Shown here in pieces: positions 25,106-36,624 of a DNA stretch of 64,000 nt (within the stretch, counting starts at the first letter, position 1; each line of letters begins with the position of its first letter). Origin of the DNA: Saksenaea vasiformis B4078 (lineage: Eukaryota > Mucoromycota > Mucoromycetes > Mucorales > Saksenaeaceae); contig JNDT01001802.1 in NCBI GenBank assembly GCA_000697055.1, forward strand, positions 105,760-169,759, in the 5' to 3' direction. Both the position numbers and the translations under genes were made by a program. The notes under the pieces are model-generated. The model was not told where the DNA came from, did not search any database, and saw only the letters and a list, made by a program, of their open reading frames with translations.

Positions 25106-26082
25106 GGGAAAACGCAATACGTCGTGTACGTAACCGGATGACATCGTGTACGACTGCTTATTGCGACACTTTGAACCAATCAATCTTTGACGTATCTTGG
25201 CTGTTGACATATAGTCGACGCTCAACAAAAGGCTCATAAAATGCGCCCATCCTCGTACTCGTTCGTATATTTTCGTATATTTTATGGCAAGACAGCTGCC
25301 GCCCCAGTGGTGCCTTTTTGATATTGAAGCATGAGACTCTTGCAGTTACACCAAATATGCACCGATCTTTTTTCTTCTGGTGCCTGTGGCATGTTAGAAA
25401 GAGAATCATCTCTTGTCAACTTGCCATTTTATGCTGGAGGTCATGGGGTACGAAATTAACAGCTAATACATCTGTTTGAGGTCCTTGAAGATAATAGATC
25501 CATCACGATAGACGTAAACGCACGTCCATAGAGTCAATGCGGAAACCTGCGATCCTTTCACAGGACTACAGCTACGTCGGCCCACATTCGAGCTTTGCAT
25601 CCCGGAGAACCACTCCCCCGTGCGGGGTAGCGCATTCGTCTGCTCCATAACCAACGCAGGTCATCCGGCGCGATTTTTCTCTTGACACCTTCCTGCTGCG
25701 TATACTTCTTTTTCTCCAGATGTGGGCCGGTGTTGCTTGTGTAAGAGGGATATGACAAAGGTAAAGAAAAAATAAAGTGGTATTCATAAAGATGAGATAG
25801 GTGTGCGCCCCACACTCTCGAACTCAGTCCCGGAAACTCTCTGATCCTCAGTCGTTCCTATGAACTTGCAACAAACAATCGGTGCATAAATCTTTCGACC
25901 CTTGACGAAACAGAGCGAACATATGTGGCATTGACAAGGTTATTTAACGGAAGAGACATTGACTACGAAGATGGCTGAGGGTAGAAGGAGATACCATCGC
26001 CTAACTTATCGGACGCGCATCGTTGTCTTAAGTGAACTGCTTAACATTCGAGCCATTTACCATTATGCTAACATTATGCTGC
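25106..26082. other. intergenic; no supported gene
   Basis: Open frames here overlap on both strands and lack motifs. A tRNA-like stretch near 25620-25660 was examined and rejected. Confidence 0.4.
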
Positions 26083-26808
26083 AGCTTTGTTCCGCTTTAA
26101 CATTACCACGAAATAGAACTTTTTTTTTCAATCTTATCTAATCAAGGGTGTGGTATCAGTGAATTGGAAAGTCGGGTGTCACTGAGCAGTAAGATCGACG
26201 TATACACAGAAACTTTACGTGTTTGTCATCAATGGAAGTATGACGGTAGCCACATGCCCTTTATCATCCTTCGATCTGTTTTTAAGAATTTTCACGATTG
26301 GATTCTGAGCTTGATTTTCCAACGATTTCGGGAACCAGAGTCCGGCCCGTGCAATGTTGAATAAAGATGAGTTCAGTGCACACTTTAAGTAAGGCAGTTG
26401 ATGTAGCAAGTCTTTACTATGCGCGACCACCACGCCATCGATGAAAAGTACTCCAAACTACTTTATACTATTCTTAGGACTGGGAAACTATCCCAGTCAC
26501 ACCGCACTACAGTATTTAATGCATCCGTTTCGATGTGACTTGGACTAGCGCGGTCGAAAAGAAGCGGCTCTGCATGATGAACCACCCTACCGGAAGTCAG
26601 TGGTGGCGTCATGTTAAATCGGACATACTATGTAAAGGGAACGAATACGGTGTCCGATGCAGATGGCACTGAAGACTGATAAGGCGATAGAATGATGGAC
26701 TCTGTTTTTTTTATATTCCGCTTTGGAAGCGGATAGTTTACGAAGGGACTGCACGAGTGAAACCGGTTCTGTTCATGGGTAATTCGATCCCAACATTTAT
26801 CGCCTCTT
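26083..26808 (+). repeat. dispersed repeat family B, copy 2
   Basis: This is the same element as 20375-20875, in the same orientation and 5.7 kb away. It carries about 230 bp of extra sequence between the two conserved halves (roughly 26275-26520). The right half keeps GCGGTCGAAAAGAAGCGG, AAATCGGACATACTA and a short hairpin CCGCTT-TGG-AAGCGG. Confidence 0.75.
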
Positions 26809-27385
26809 TTAAAAGAAGTATATGGATGATGGACTATTTTTAGTTTACTTTATCTTTTGACGGGTGCCTTTATCCAGTCCACCTTTAATTCCTCTCGCTC
26901 TAATTTTCGTTAGGGTTGGCCTGTTATCGCAACCTCAAACCATCGTTTTCTTCTTTTTCAATCTCAACTGAACAAACCAGTACCATTGGTATGTTGATTT
27001 AGAACAAGGCTATCTTTTTCAATTGCATACAAGTAAATTACATGTCATGTGAACCCTTCCATTTGGGGCCGCAAGGGGAATCAATACTTATTCATCAGAT
27101 GACCGTGACGCCCAACAGAACTGCGGCTGGCCCAATTTTTCGCTTACTTTCCTTTCTTCCCTTTCTTTCTTTTCCTCTCTTGTATCTCCTTTTTCCATGC
27201 TCTTTTGCCCTTTACGAGGAAAATATCCATCGAGAAGATCAAAACCAAAATAAGTCTAATCCAAATAGATACTTCTGCTATTGTAAAAAAGAAAAAAGAA
27301 CCGCTTCCTCTTACGCCTCCTTTTTTTTTTCCTTTTCCTCTTACACTTCTCTTCTTCTCATATATATATACATCTTCTTTCTTCC

Positions 27386-27914
27386 ATGGGTCTTAAATAT
27401 CGAACTTATCTCGACGGTACACGTATCTACGGTTGCAACCGGTGTAAAAGTCACCTGTCTACAGACGATGCCATTATATCTAGGGTACATTAATAGTTCA
27501 GATGAAAAATGGGTACCTTCATGCTAACCTTATCATCAGGATTTTCAAGGTCAACATGGTCGAGCTTTTCTTTTCACCTATGTGTAAGTCTGGGCATTTT
27601 TATTCTTTTGTATACCAAAAGAAAAAGTTCATTTCCCTTGCAGTGTGAACATTATTGAAGGTGATGCCGTAAATCGAAACATGACCACTGGCATGCATAC
27701 TGTCAGGGATATCTCTTGCTGTAAATGCAAAACCGTACTGGGTTGGACCTATGTAAGCCTTGCCCTTAGCCACGGATACAAAGACCCAAATCAGAAAAAA
27801 TTCCTATTTTCTCATCTCTTTGTTTAAATTTAGGTCAAAGCATTCAGTGAAGAAAACAAGTACAAAGAGGGAAAATTCATTCTAGAGAAAAAGCTGTTGA
27901 CCGAGGTAAACTAG
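27386..27914 (+). CDS. Yippee-like zinc-binding protein
   Basis: There are four exons: 27386-27484, 27540-27583, 27644-27752 and 27834-27914. They total 333 nt (110 residues), the usual Yippee length. All introns are GT-AG and 55-81 nt. The protein begins MGLKYRTYLDGTRIYGCNRC and shows both Cys pairs of the family: CNRC near residues 17-20 and CCKC before KTVLGWTY, which bind one zinc. GRAFLF, the NxMTTGMHTVRDI block and the end KFILEKKLL are all Yippee hallmarks. Yippee proteins are small conserved eukaryotic zinc proteins; in animals they are scaffolds for E3 ligase or mitotic functions, and the fungal role is unclear. The last exon and 3' flank are duplicated near 30.6 kb. Confidence 0.93.
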
Positions 27915-28480
27915 GCCGATTGCTCTTTCTTATGTACAAACCAGAAAAAAAATTGTGTGGATACCTCACCCCAGAGAAAACGCACGCTACCTTTATATTC
28001 TCTATTTCTCTACCATCCGTTGGCTTGTTCTACTTCTTTTAGCATACTTATTGACAACTTACAAAATACTTGTCAACACCGAAACTTTATCGGTATTCAC
28101 GTTCAACTTCTTGTCCACACCTGTTCTATTTGTCATTATCTCCCAAATAGATAATAAGAAAGACGTACGGTAGGTCACTTGTAAGCACGATGTTGCAATT
28201 GGGGTCCGGCGACACATTCGTATGAATTTCGATCGCCCAGCTCAATCACCCGTGTTTCATTAGTGTGAATACATTTAAAAAACAGTCTGTGCTTTCCTTG
28301 TAAAAACAAAGAAGTAATGTAAACCAGCAGTAATTCTTAGCCTGACAATTTAGAAGGACATAAAGCAATCTTGAATTCACTAACGTGCTTTCCTGACGTT
28401 TCGCCAAAACTCGCTTCCTGCAAACCGGATGCTGACATCATTGACTTTCAATTTCCTCTTTTTGGTTTGGGCCTTTCTAC
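27822..28480 (+). repeat. duplicated block Y, copy 1 (Yippee last exon plus 3' flank)
   Basis: This aligns with 30617-31262 over about 650 bp, including the acceptor and last Yippee exon. A nearly identical core (AGATAATAAGAAAGACGTAC then GGTAGGTCACTTGTAAGC) is shared, as is GGATGCTGACATCATTGACT near the right end. Confidence 0.85.
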
Positions 28481-28774
28481 ATCATTATCGATCGATCTTC
28501 TTCAGGACCACACGTGTTACACACAGTATAGACTACATTGAACCCTTCACTAATGTCTGTTGACGGCTGCGCTAGAACGTTTGTTATATGATCATCAGAA
28601 AGTTAGACCTTTATCTAGGTCATCCATGATGTAACAGCTATAGTCCTCGAGGGCACTGTTCTTTTAAAGCTTCAACGAACGGTGCAAATGAAGATATTCT
28701 TTCAAGTCCTGAAATCAAATTGGACATCTTGTCGGGACTGTCGGACGTACGGGAAAGGGGCACCAATGGTATAC

Positions 28775-29030
28775 GATCTTAATTCTTTATGGATAGTGAT
28801 CTAGGACTGAAGGGATAAAAGAACAGGTTCTTTTATTAGCTATAACCATTAGGCACACGCCGATGGGATGATCCATCATGCGGATCTTATGCAAGCTGAA
28901 GTTCGAGATAAGCTATTGTTAAAGACGTACTGCTGGATACGGTTACTGCTTTGTGTATCCTGTCACTCAAGTTGTCTCGTCTTTTTGAAATGCTCCATCC
29001 TTTAAAACACTTTAATTTCAGCCTTCACCG
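28775..29030 (+). repeat. duplicated block X, copy 1
   Basis: This aligns with about 30325-30525: GGATAAAAGAA near 28815, CTTATGCAA, TTTTGTGTATCC/CTTTGTGTATCC, TATCACTCAAG/TGTCACTCAAG, TGTCTCGTCTTTTTGAA and CTTTAATTTC. Same orientation as copy 2. Confidence 0.7.
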
Positions 29031-30300
29031 TTCACACATCGCTTCAGCAACGCGGAAATCAGCCATCAAAGTGCAAGATGCCATTGATCGCAAGTTCGAC
29101 ACGGTTCCACATGCCAAGAGAGTGGAAGGAGGTGGCAGGGGAGGTAACCTTGTTCTTCATGAGTTGTATACAAAAGACCTTGCTCTCTTTGAAAGACTTC
29201 ATGGAAGCCTTCTTCCAAAGCTTCGACACACAGCGCAAAGAGGAAGTGCTGCATTCCAAGAACTTGAAGTTATTTTCAATGGTGTGAGGAATATCTCCTC
29301 CAGCTAGTCCACTAGATGAATACACGTATCACAGAAAAATTGAGTGACGCTGCTGATTATATTCATTCATCGAGACCCACCCTTACGATTGGACCAAAAT
29401 CACTTCGACCAAACCAGTTCTTCTGGTTAACTTTCCCAAAGCATCCATTAGTCTTGGACCGCGTTTGAAGACGAAGTGTTCGTCTTTGAGTCACAGCGAC
29501 CTCTTTACTAGCTGTTAATTCTCACACCTTGGACGTACGTATGAACTACTGTTTTTTTCTTTTTTGTTTTGGCAACGCTTACCGAGAGAAACAGTAGCAC
29601 TCGCCAATATTAAGCCCTTGGTTTCTTGCCAAATACATGAATATGGAGGGGTGGGGTTGTTTATTGACGACGTGTGATAAAGTCATCCGAGTATGAACTA
29701 ATCTATGAGTCGTAGGATGCTCGTACGCACACAATCAAGAGTAGCCCTTGCGTACAATAATGAGCCATTATATAGCGGCATTTTACAGTCGTATGAAACT
29801 TGCATAGTTATTTAGTCATATATTAGCAACTTTATAAGTGAAACGGTAAATCACTACAGATATCAGTAATTCTGTTTACCACCATTTTTCGTAATGCCGT
29901 CGAAGAACATATCCAAAAAATACGGGATGAATTGCGAGAGCAATGCGTTGTGAGACAAACTGCTATTATGTCATATTTCGCAAGTAATCGGTCGACGTAG
30001 AGCGTTTTCGAAGCAACAATTTCTCCCCCCGCAAGTAGCAGTTTCAACCTTCTCTACAATCTTGGACTTGATTTTACTGAGGACTTGAAAAGCTACCCTG
30101 TGTTTTCTGGTCCGCTCCTGCCAAACTTTTTGAAAAGGATGGGGTTTTCAATTTAGAGGCGAGAACTGAATTAATGAGGCCAGTGATTTCCCCAAAAGCA
30201 AACAAGACAGGAATCAAAAGATCACTAATGATATTCCGTTCGTGTTTACTATAGTAATGGATGGGGGTTTGCAAAGTGCTTATGAAAGTCAGTCAAGACA
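29031..30300. other. insert between duplicated blocks with decayed ORF pieces
   Basis: Plausible former coding stretches are 29078-29287 on the plus strand (MPREWKEVAGEVTLFFMSCI) and 29832-30274 on the minus strand. The minus-strand pieces include FAFGEITGLINSVLASKLKT and KLLLAGGEIVASKTLYVDRL and are interrupted by stops. No family is recognised. These look like a dead insertion separating the two X copies. Confidence 0.35.
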
Positions 30301-30324
30301 TACTTTAAAGTGAAAATGTTCTTT

Positions 30325-30525
30325 GATTCTTGATGGCTAATGATCCAAGACCGAACGGATAAAAGAAACGAGTTCAGGGCTCTTCCATCACGCGGACCTT
30401 ATGCAATCTGAATAAAGTCGTATTTCTGGATATACGCTACTGTTTTGTGTATCCTATCACTCAAGATGTCTCGTCTTTTTGAATCTCTCTCATTTAAGAC
30501 CCTTTAATTTCTCGCCTCTACTATT
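30325..30525 (+). repeat. duplicated block X, copy 2
   Basis: Diverged copy of 28775-29030, ending about 90 bp before block Y copy 2. Confidence 0.65.
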
Positions 30526-30616
30526 CGCAGCACTGGTCAGAATGCAACTTGATATTGATCTCGGGAAACTTTTCACTTTTTTCGGCGCTGCAGGATCTTC
30601 TTCTTCTCATTTCTTC

Positions 30617-31262
30617 TTTTAAATTAGGTCAGAACATTCATAAACAAGTACAAAGAGGAAATTCATTCTAGAGAAAAAAGCTATTGACCGAGATGAACCG
30701 AGGCCGACTGCTCTTATGTACAAAAAAAAAGTGGATGTCACCCGGAGGAAACGCATGCTACCTTCTATCTCTATTTCTCTACCATGCATTGGCTTGCTCC
30801 GCTTCTTCCAACTTTTTGGCGTGCTTATTGACAGTTTGCAAAATATTGTCAATGCCAAGTCTATCGGTGTTCATGTCCAATTTCTTGCCATCGCCTGCCA
30901 TACTGTTAGTACCTCCCAAGTAGATAATAAGAAAGACGTACGGTAGGTCACTTGTAAGCGCGATGCGGCGGTTGGGTCTGTCAATACATCAGTATGAATC
31001 TTGATCGTTGGGTTCAATCGACGTGCTTCATTAGTATTGATACGGTTTAAAAACAGTCTACTCTTTTCCTTGTAAAACAAAAAAGAAACGCAACTATGGA
31101 GGCCTTACCTCGACGATTTGGAGGCGACATTAAATGGGGACAAGGCAACCTTGATTTCACTAATGTGCTTCACCAACATGTTGTATAGACAGACAAAACA
31201 CACCAGCCGAACCCGATCAAAAAATCGGTTTTTCCCTGGATGCTGACATCATTGACTTCAAA
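30617..31262 (+). repeat. duplicated block Y, copy 2, with a dead Yippee last exon; forms the OLA1 upstream region
   Basis: The start (about 30622-30705) corresponds to the intron end and last exon of the Yippee gene, but small indels break the frame soon after the acceptor. The remainder matches the Yippee 3' flank and ends about 125 bp before the OLA1 ATG, so it supplies the OLA1 promoter region. Same orientation as copy 1. Confidence 0.8.
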
Positions 31263-31388
31263 TTTTTTGTGTTTTTTCGGACCTAACTTTCCGCTCGATT
31301 TCCCTCTCTCTTTTTTTTTTTTGTCACCCAGTAAGTTTCCTTTAGGACGCGCTGTACAGCGACTTAGCTAGTGTTCTTATTATTAGAT

Positions 31389-32693
31389 ATGCCACCAAAG
31401 AAGGCCGTCAAGGAAGAAAAGCTTTTGCTTGGACGTCCATCTAACAACTTGAAGATTGGCGTCGTTGGTCTTCCCAACGTCGGAAAGTCGACTTTCTTCA
31501 ACGCCTTGACGAATGCTTCGGCCGCTGCAGAAAACTATCCTTTCTGTACCATTGGTAAATTGAAATCGTCGAGAAAACTTTTCGTTCCATTGACGCTGAA
31601 ACAGATCCCGAGGAATCACGCGTTGCCGTTCCCGATCCTCGCTTTGACTGGTTGTGTCAGCACTACAAGCCCGCAAAGGAAATCCCTGCCTTTGTAAATA
31701 TTAGATCGAATAGTTATTATCTGATGGATTTTACTCATGACGATTCTATAGTTGACAGTCATCGATATTGCTGGTCTGGTTAAGGGTGCTGCCTCTGGTG
31801 CAGGTTTGGGTAATGCCTTCTTGTCGCATATTAAGGCTGTGGATGCTATTTTCCACGTTGTTCGTGCTTTTGATGAGCCCGATGTCATTCACGTTGAGGG
31901 TGAATTGGACCCATTGCGTGATATGGAAATTATCCATGAAGAGTTGCGTTTGAAGGATGAAGAATTCTTGACCAAGCAAGTCACTGAATTGGGTAATGCT
32001 GTCCGTCGTCTTGGTCATGGTGGTAATGCTGCCGATAAGGCCAAGAAGGAAGAATTTGCCGTCATTTCCAAGGTGCACGAATGGGTGAAGGAGGGCAAAG
32101 AAGTTCGCCACGGTGTCTGGACCAACAAGGAAATCGAAGTCATTAACGGTCTTCACCTCATTACCGCCAAGCCCGTCATCTACCTTGCTAATGTCAGTGA
32201 GAAGGACTACTTGCGTAAGAAGAACAAGTGGCTTCCCAAGGTCAAGGCATGGATCGATGAGCACTCCCCTGGTGACTTGATGATCCCCTACTCCGGCGCC
32301 TTTGAATACCGTTTGTCACTTATGAGCGCTGAAGAAAAGGCCGATACCTTGAAGGAACTGTCAGCCATCTCCATGTTGCCAAAGATCATTGTCTCTGGCT
32401 ACAGCGCTCTGCAACTGATCTACTACTTCACTGGTGGTCCCGATGAGGTGAGAGCCTGGACCATTCGTCGTGGCACCAAAGCACCTCAAGCTGCGGGTGT
32501 CATTCACTCTGACTTTGAACGTGGTTTCATCATGGCTGAAGTCATGAAATACGACGATCTCAAGGAATTGGGAACCGAATCCGCTGTCAAGGCCAACGGT
32601 AAATACAACCAAAAGGGCAAGGAATACGTGGTTGAGGATGGTGACATTATATACTTCAAGTTTAACGTCACCGCTTCCGCAAAGAAGAAATAA
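31389..32693 (+). CDS. OLA1: Obg-like ATPase 1 (Ola1/YchF family)
   Basis: Exons are 31389-31554, 31605-31693 and 31752-32693, giving 398 residues, standard for Ola1. The start is [20 protein letters not shown]. The P-loop is [20 protein letters not shown]; the switch region follows in [19 protein letters not shown], then [20 protein letters not shown]. The G4 motif reads [10 protein letters not shown]. NxxE instead of NKxD is the hallmark that makes this family ATP- rather than GTP-preferring. The C-terminal TGS domain ([20 protein letters not shown] to the end) is intact. Ola1 binds ribosomes and affects translation and stress responses. Codon choice is strongly C-ending (AAG, GTC, ATC), suggesting high expression. 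Its promoter lies in a duplicated block. Confidence 0.97.
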
Positions 32694-32903
32694 TAGAAAA
32701 CGCGTCACTTGCTCCCCATCCTTTTTTGTCTTCATGCTACATATTAAAGAAAAGAAAAAAAAAAGCAATGTTTAACCTCACAGGATGAGGTTCATTCAAA
32801 ATCGATGTTCATGATAATTGGCAAAGCGGAACGTTTTATCGTGGGTTGTTCTCCTTTGATAAGGGACGTAGATTAAAAAGAAAAGAAAGAACAGAATGTC
32901 GTT

Positions 32904-34603
32904 TTAAGGGTAATTTCGGATGCTCAATGCATCTGTTGCAGTCTCTAAATGATCCAGATTTTTTGCTTCTTCTTCGTCTTGTTTCTTCACTTCTTCCATC
33001 ATTTTGTTAAGCGACTGCTGCGATAACGAGCGGGAATGACGTTTGAACTTGGTAACAGCCTTCATCTATAGAACAATTTGAGTTATCCATCATCATCATC
33101 ATCATCAGGAAGCAAGCGCTTACTTACCACCGTGAATATACTCGCAATGCTTTTGATGGCATTGTTGATTTCTTCTTCTGTGATTTCTGTCACCATCATC
33201 TCGCAGTTTTCTTCCTCCGAAATCAATGGCTCTTGACCATCGTTGGTAACCCAAGGATGTTCCTATACATCCTTCAATCGATTGTGTATCTCGCATGTGC
33301 ACTTACTCTTAGTGCTGGCATGGTAATGCGTTTCTCTGGATCTTTTTCAAGCAATTTTTGTAACAAATCAAGCAAATCTGGATCTAATGAACCTTTGTAC
33401 TCGACTCTTAAACAAAAGAGAAAGTTAAGATAAAAGAGAGAGGAAAGAAAAAGAAGGATTCTTGCCCTGTCTACTTACGGTTCTGACTTGATCATTTCAT
33501 ACAGTTCTACCAAATTGGGGCTAGTGAAAGGAGGTTGACCATAGATCAAGCAATACAACGTAATTCCCATGGACCAAATATCGGCCGCTTTGCCTGATAC
33601 TTCGCCATGATGGGCTACACACAGCTCAGGTGCCATGAAAGCCGGACTGCCTGCAGATTTCTTGAGTTTGTCATTTCCTTTGACAAACATTTCAGAGACA
33701 CCAAAATCGACAATTTTAAGGACATTGTCTTGGGAAAGCAACAGATTGTCGGGCTTGATATCTAGTCGTGGTCAATTGAACCCATTATCCACTTGCTTTG
33801 TTCTTTCTTTACCTCGATGCACAATGTCATTGCTATGCACTAATCCGAACTTGTTTTAGTAAGCTTCTCAATTTCGGTTTGGCTTACGGTATTCAATGCC
33901 AAGAATCATCTCGCGAAAGTAGTAACGGGCTTGATCATTGGAATAGGGTTTGGCAACATGGTCAACTTCAATATCCATCAGTACACCTTTATGTGCCATT
34001 TCAAACACTAGAAAGAAAACTCAGTATTCACACACTTCTTTTTTTTCTTTTCATCTTTCTTACCCATATACAGGGAATCGTCGTTGGGATCATCCAATAC
34101 TTCGAATAATTTGACAACATGCGGATGATTCAATTTTTTCAATATGGCCATCTCACCACGTACTAAATCAAGTGGATTACTCGACACAGCTGCATGGCCC
34201 CGGTTAACACCCAATCCACCCAAACGACCACCACGTCCACGTCCACGAGGACCCGAACGCCGAAGCATATCCAGCTGCTCCTTTCGACGCAATCGTGATT
34301 TACTAAATTCTTTGATCGCCTTAAGGGAGGAAGGGTTCTCTAGTCAGCTCCCTGTCATGAGGTCGACTGCTTCCTTACGTATTCTGTATTGGTTGTCTTG
34401 TCTATACCGAGATGAACGGTACCAAAAGCACCTCGTCCAATTTCTTTCTTCAATAGGTAATTGTTAATCTGTCGTAACCCATCTTTGGTTTCTGATGTTT
34501 TTGCACCCAGGGTCTCAACAACAACAGAAGGGGGTCGAGGACGGCGGCGTGTCGTTGGCTCTCCGCCAATGGATTCAGAAGATGATGTTGATGAATAGGT
34601 CAT
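32904..34603 (-). CDS. CaMKK-family protein kinase (SNF1/AMPK- or CaMK-activating type)
   Basis: The start at 34603 is MTYSSTSSSESIGGEPTT. The kinase domain begins INNYLLKKEIGRGAFGTVHL. Between the Lys-bearing strand and helix C there is a basic insert (RRSGPRGRGRGGRLGGLG) in the position of the Arg/Pro-rich insert that is diagnostic of calcium/calmodulin kinase kinases. It is followed by MAILKKLNHPHVVKLFEVLD. HRDIKPDNLL, IVDFGVSEMF and SAGSPAFMAPELC are intact. The end HPWVTNDGQEPLISEEENCE, VTEITEEEINNAI follows the CaMKK C-terminal pattern. The stop is at 32904-32906. There are several short introns. In fungi, relatives activate SNF1 by T-loop phosphorylation; that role is inferred. Confidence 0.9.
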
Positions 34604-34966
34604 GAAGTAATGACGTTCGTTCTTTTTTTTTCGGTTCTTGGCCACCCGCCCTGCCCCCTTTTCACTCCTTATACTCTGGCCCGATGCAGGACGCAAAGCC
34701 ACAGCATCAGATCTTGGCAAACTTTATTCCAGCCATGGCTTTAAAAGGAAAAGAGCCTTGGTTCGGCCCGTTTTACCGACTCAATTCTTATTACATAACA
34801 TTGGACTTCTTTTTTGACATAGATGTTATTTGGATGATAGGGAAAGGATGGTTTTCGATGGAAAAGGTGAAAGCGAACGTAAGAAAAAGAAGAAAAAACA
34901 AGGGAAGTGGAGGAATGAGAGGAACAATTAACATAAGAAAATGAGAAGAGATTTGTTTCATCTGTA
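34604..34966. other. intergenic; nothing identified
   Basis: This is the upstream region of the kinase and the 3' flank of the STS1-like gene. It is A/T- and purine-rich with no motif. Confidence 0.5.
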
Positions 34967-36124
34967 TTATCTTCGTGCATCCGCGTAACCGACAACAGGA
35001 GATTGTGGAGCGAATCGTGCCATATCATTTTCCAAAGAAGGAAGATGACACAAAGGTACATCGCGCGGCGGATCGACTGATTCCACGGATAAACCAATCA
35101 TGAAACCAAGGCGCTTCGCGAATTCATGGACAGCCTCGGTAAACAGACCCTCGGTATAACTGTTATGCTGCGCTAGACTATAAAAACATGTCAGATGGTA
35201 GCACCACTCTATTTTTGAACTGTTCTTACCTCTTGGCCCATTCACTCACTGTTTGTGGACTGTATGTTTCTTTCTCACGTATTTTGGATGCCGTTGAAGC
35301 AATCGCTCTTTTCCAGCAGTCATTCAATTCATGGTAAAGATCGCGTTTGAGTTGATTATGATCTAAAGTGGGTGATGGTAAGTTATGTATTTATCATTTT
35401 TTCATGTCAAATTTACCTTCATTGTCCCAAGTGGGTAATCGATGGGCCACGTGGGTTGCCAAGTCAAGAAACGAAAAACAAGTTGTTGGGAAGACGGTGA
35501 TAGAGGTAAAATGGTTTGCATATTGTGTGACGGTATCCTTTTTTTTCCTCGTTAGGGGTTTTATCACTGACTCTCATTGATAACTTACGATCAAGTTGGT
35601 TAATGGTTCTCGTACGCGTGAAAATGTATAGTCGTCTCTGCGTGGACCGTGGCGATGATAAGGAAAACTGTCCGCTAATCGTTTTTCCAGATCACTCAGG
35701 ACTGCAATCGTGGATGAAATCGTAGGTGCCGGTATATACGTCACAATGTCTTCCCGAACTTCTGGGTGGGCCAGTAATAAGGAGTGAATAATATCAATCA
35801 ACTTTCCCTTATCCATCGTGGCTATAAAAGTTCAATAAGCATCTTCCATTTAATAAGGGCCAGCTGACTGCGCAGGAAGGGCAAAGAACAGAAAAAAAAA
35901 GGAAAAAGGCCTTTACCTAGCAAGGCCGTGTTTGTCGATCGTTTTTGGATGCCGGTTTTATATCGTTTTATGTCGCCTGCTGATTCTTTCATACTACGAC
36001 GTTGTTGATGTCTTTCCACAATCGAACGGGTTGTGCTGATGGACGGTACATCGCTCATATCTTCGTCTTCTGAAAGACGGCGTTTTCGTCCTAAAGATAG
36101 CTTGTTACTTTCCATGCCGCTCAT
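34967..36124 (-). CDS. STS1: Sts1/Cut8-like protein (nuclear proteasome tethering)
   Basis: Cut8/Sts1 tethers the 26S proteasome to the nuclear envelope. The likely start is Met at 36124 or 36115 (MSGMESNKLSLGRKRRLSED), giving a basic N-terminus with a nuclear-localisation-like RKRR. Later exons read MDKGKLIDIIHSLLLAHPEV, then TYIPAPTISSTIAVLSDLEK, a pattern typical of the Cut8 six-helix bundle. SYTEGLFTEAVHEFAKRLGF comes near the end, and the protein ends VVGYADARR. About five short exons. The start is uncertain because an earlier in-frame Met (36166) also exists. Confidence 0.85.
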
Positions 36125-36620
36125 GAAAAACGAAAGAATGGCTCTTTTCTTTTTACCTTTGGTCATTTCTTTAGATGAATAGAAAAGGGCCGACATGAAG
36201 AATAAGGAAAATAAGAGAGGAAAAACAAAAAGGAAGGACCGAGAAGTTGCTGACGAACTCACCAATCTGGTGGCTTACTAAATGACCCAATCTGGCTAAC
36301 GGTTTCAGAATACTGCGATCAAAAACAGTACAGTCACTGAGGAAACTGCTCTCAGTAACACAGACATCAACCTTTTTTCTTCGATTACAAAACCTTGCAG
36401 AAGCCCACCTCAACAAGAAATCAGACATTCAGATCACCCCTAAGCATGACTCGTCTTCTTCGAAAAAAGAACGTTGTGAGAGGCGGTAGATAACACCATG
36501 ACACCTACAATCATTCTGTTTACTATCCGTTTCCTCTGTGCTGCAAATACGGCTAAAGCAAAAGTGGCATCAACATCAATGCTTTATGTTTGCTAAGGAT
36601 CTGTCTTGATAGTGCACCTT
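36125..36620. other. intergenic; nothing identified
   Basis: Upstream region of the STS1-like gene. Open frames lack motifs. Confidence 0.5.
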
Positions 36621-36624
36621 CTGC

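Noticed and set aside
25588..25665. tRNA-like stretch (tagcgcattcgtctgctccataaccaacgcaggtc)
   Set aside because: It resembles the D-arm/anticodon region of a Met tRNA, but the anticodon stem does not pair and no TTCGA-type T-arm follows. No cloverleaf on either strand.
31383..31676. 97-codon minus-strand ORF over OLA1 exons 1-2
   Set aside because: Antisense shadow; the plus strand has the conserved P-loop and splice sites.
33088..33110. (ATC)n microsatellite near 33.1 kb as a special element
   Set aside because: Short simple repeat inside an intron of the kinase gene; common in such genomes.
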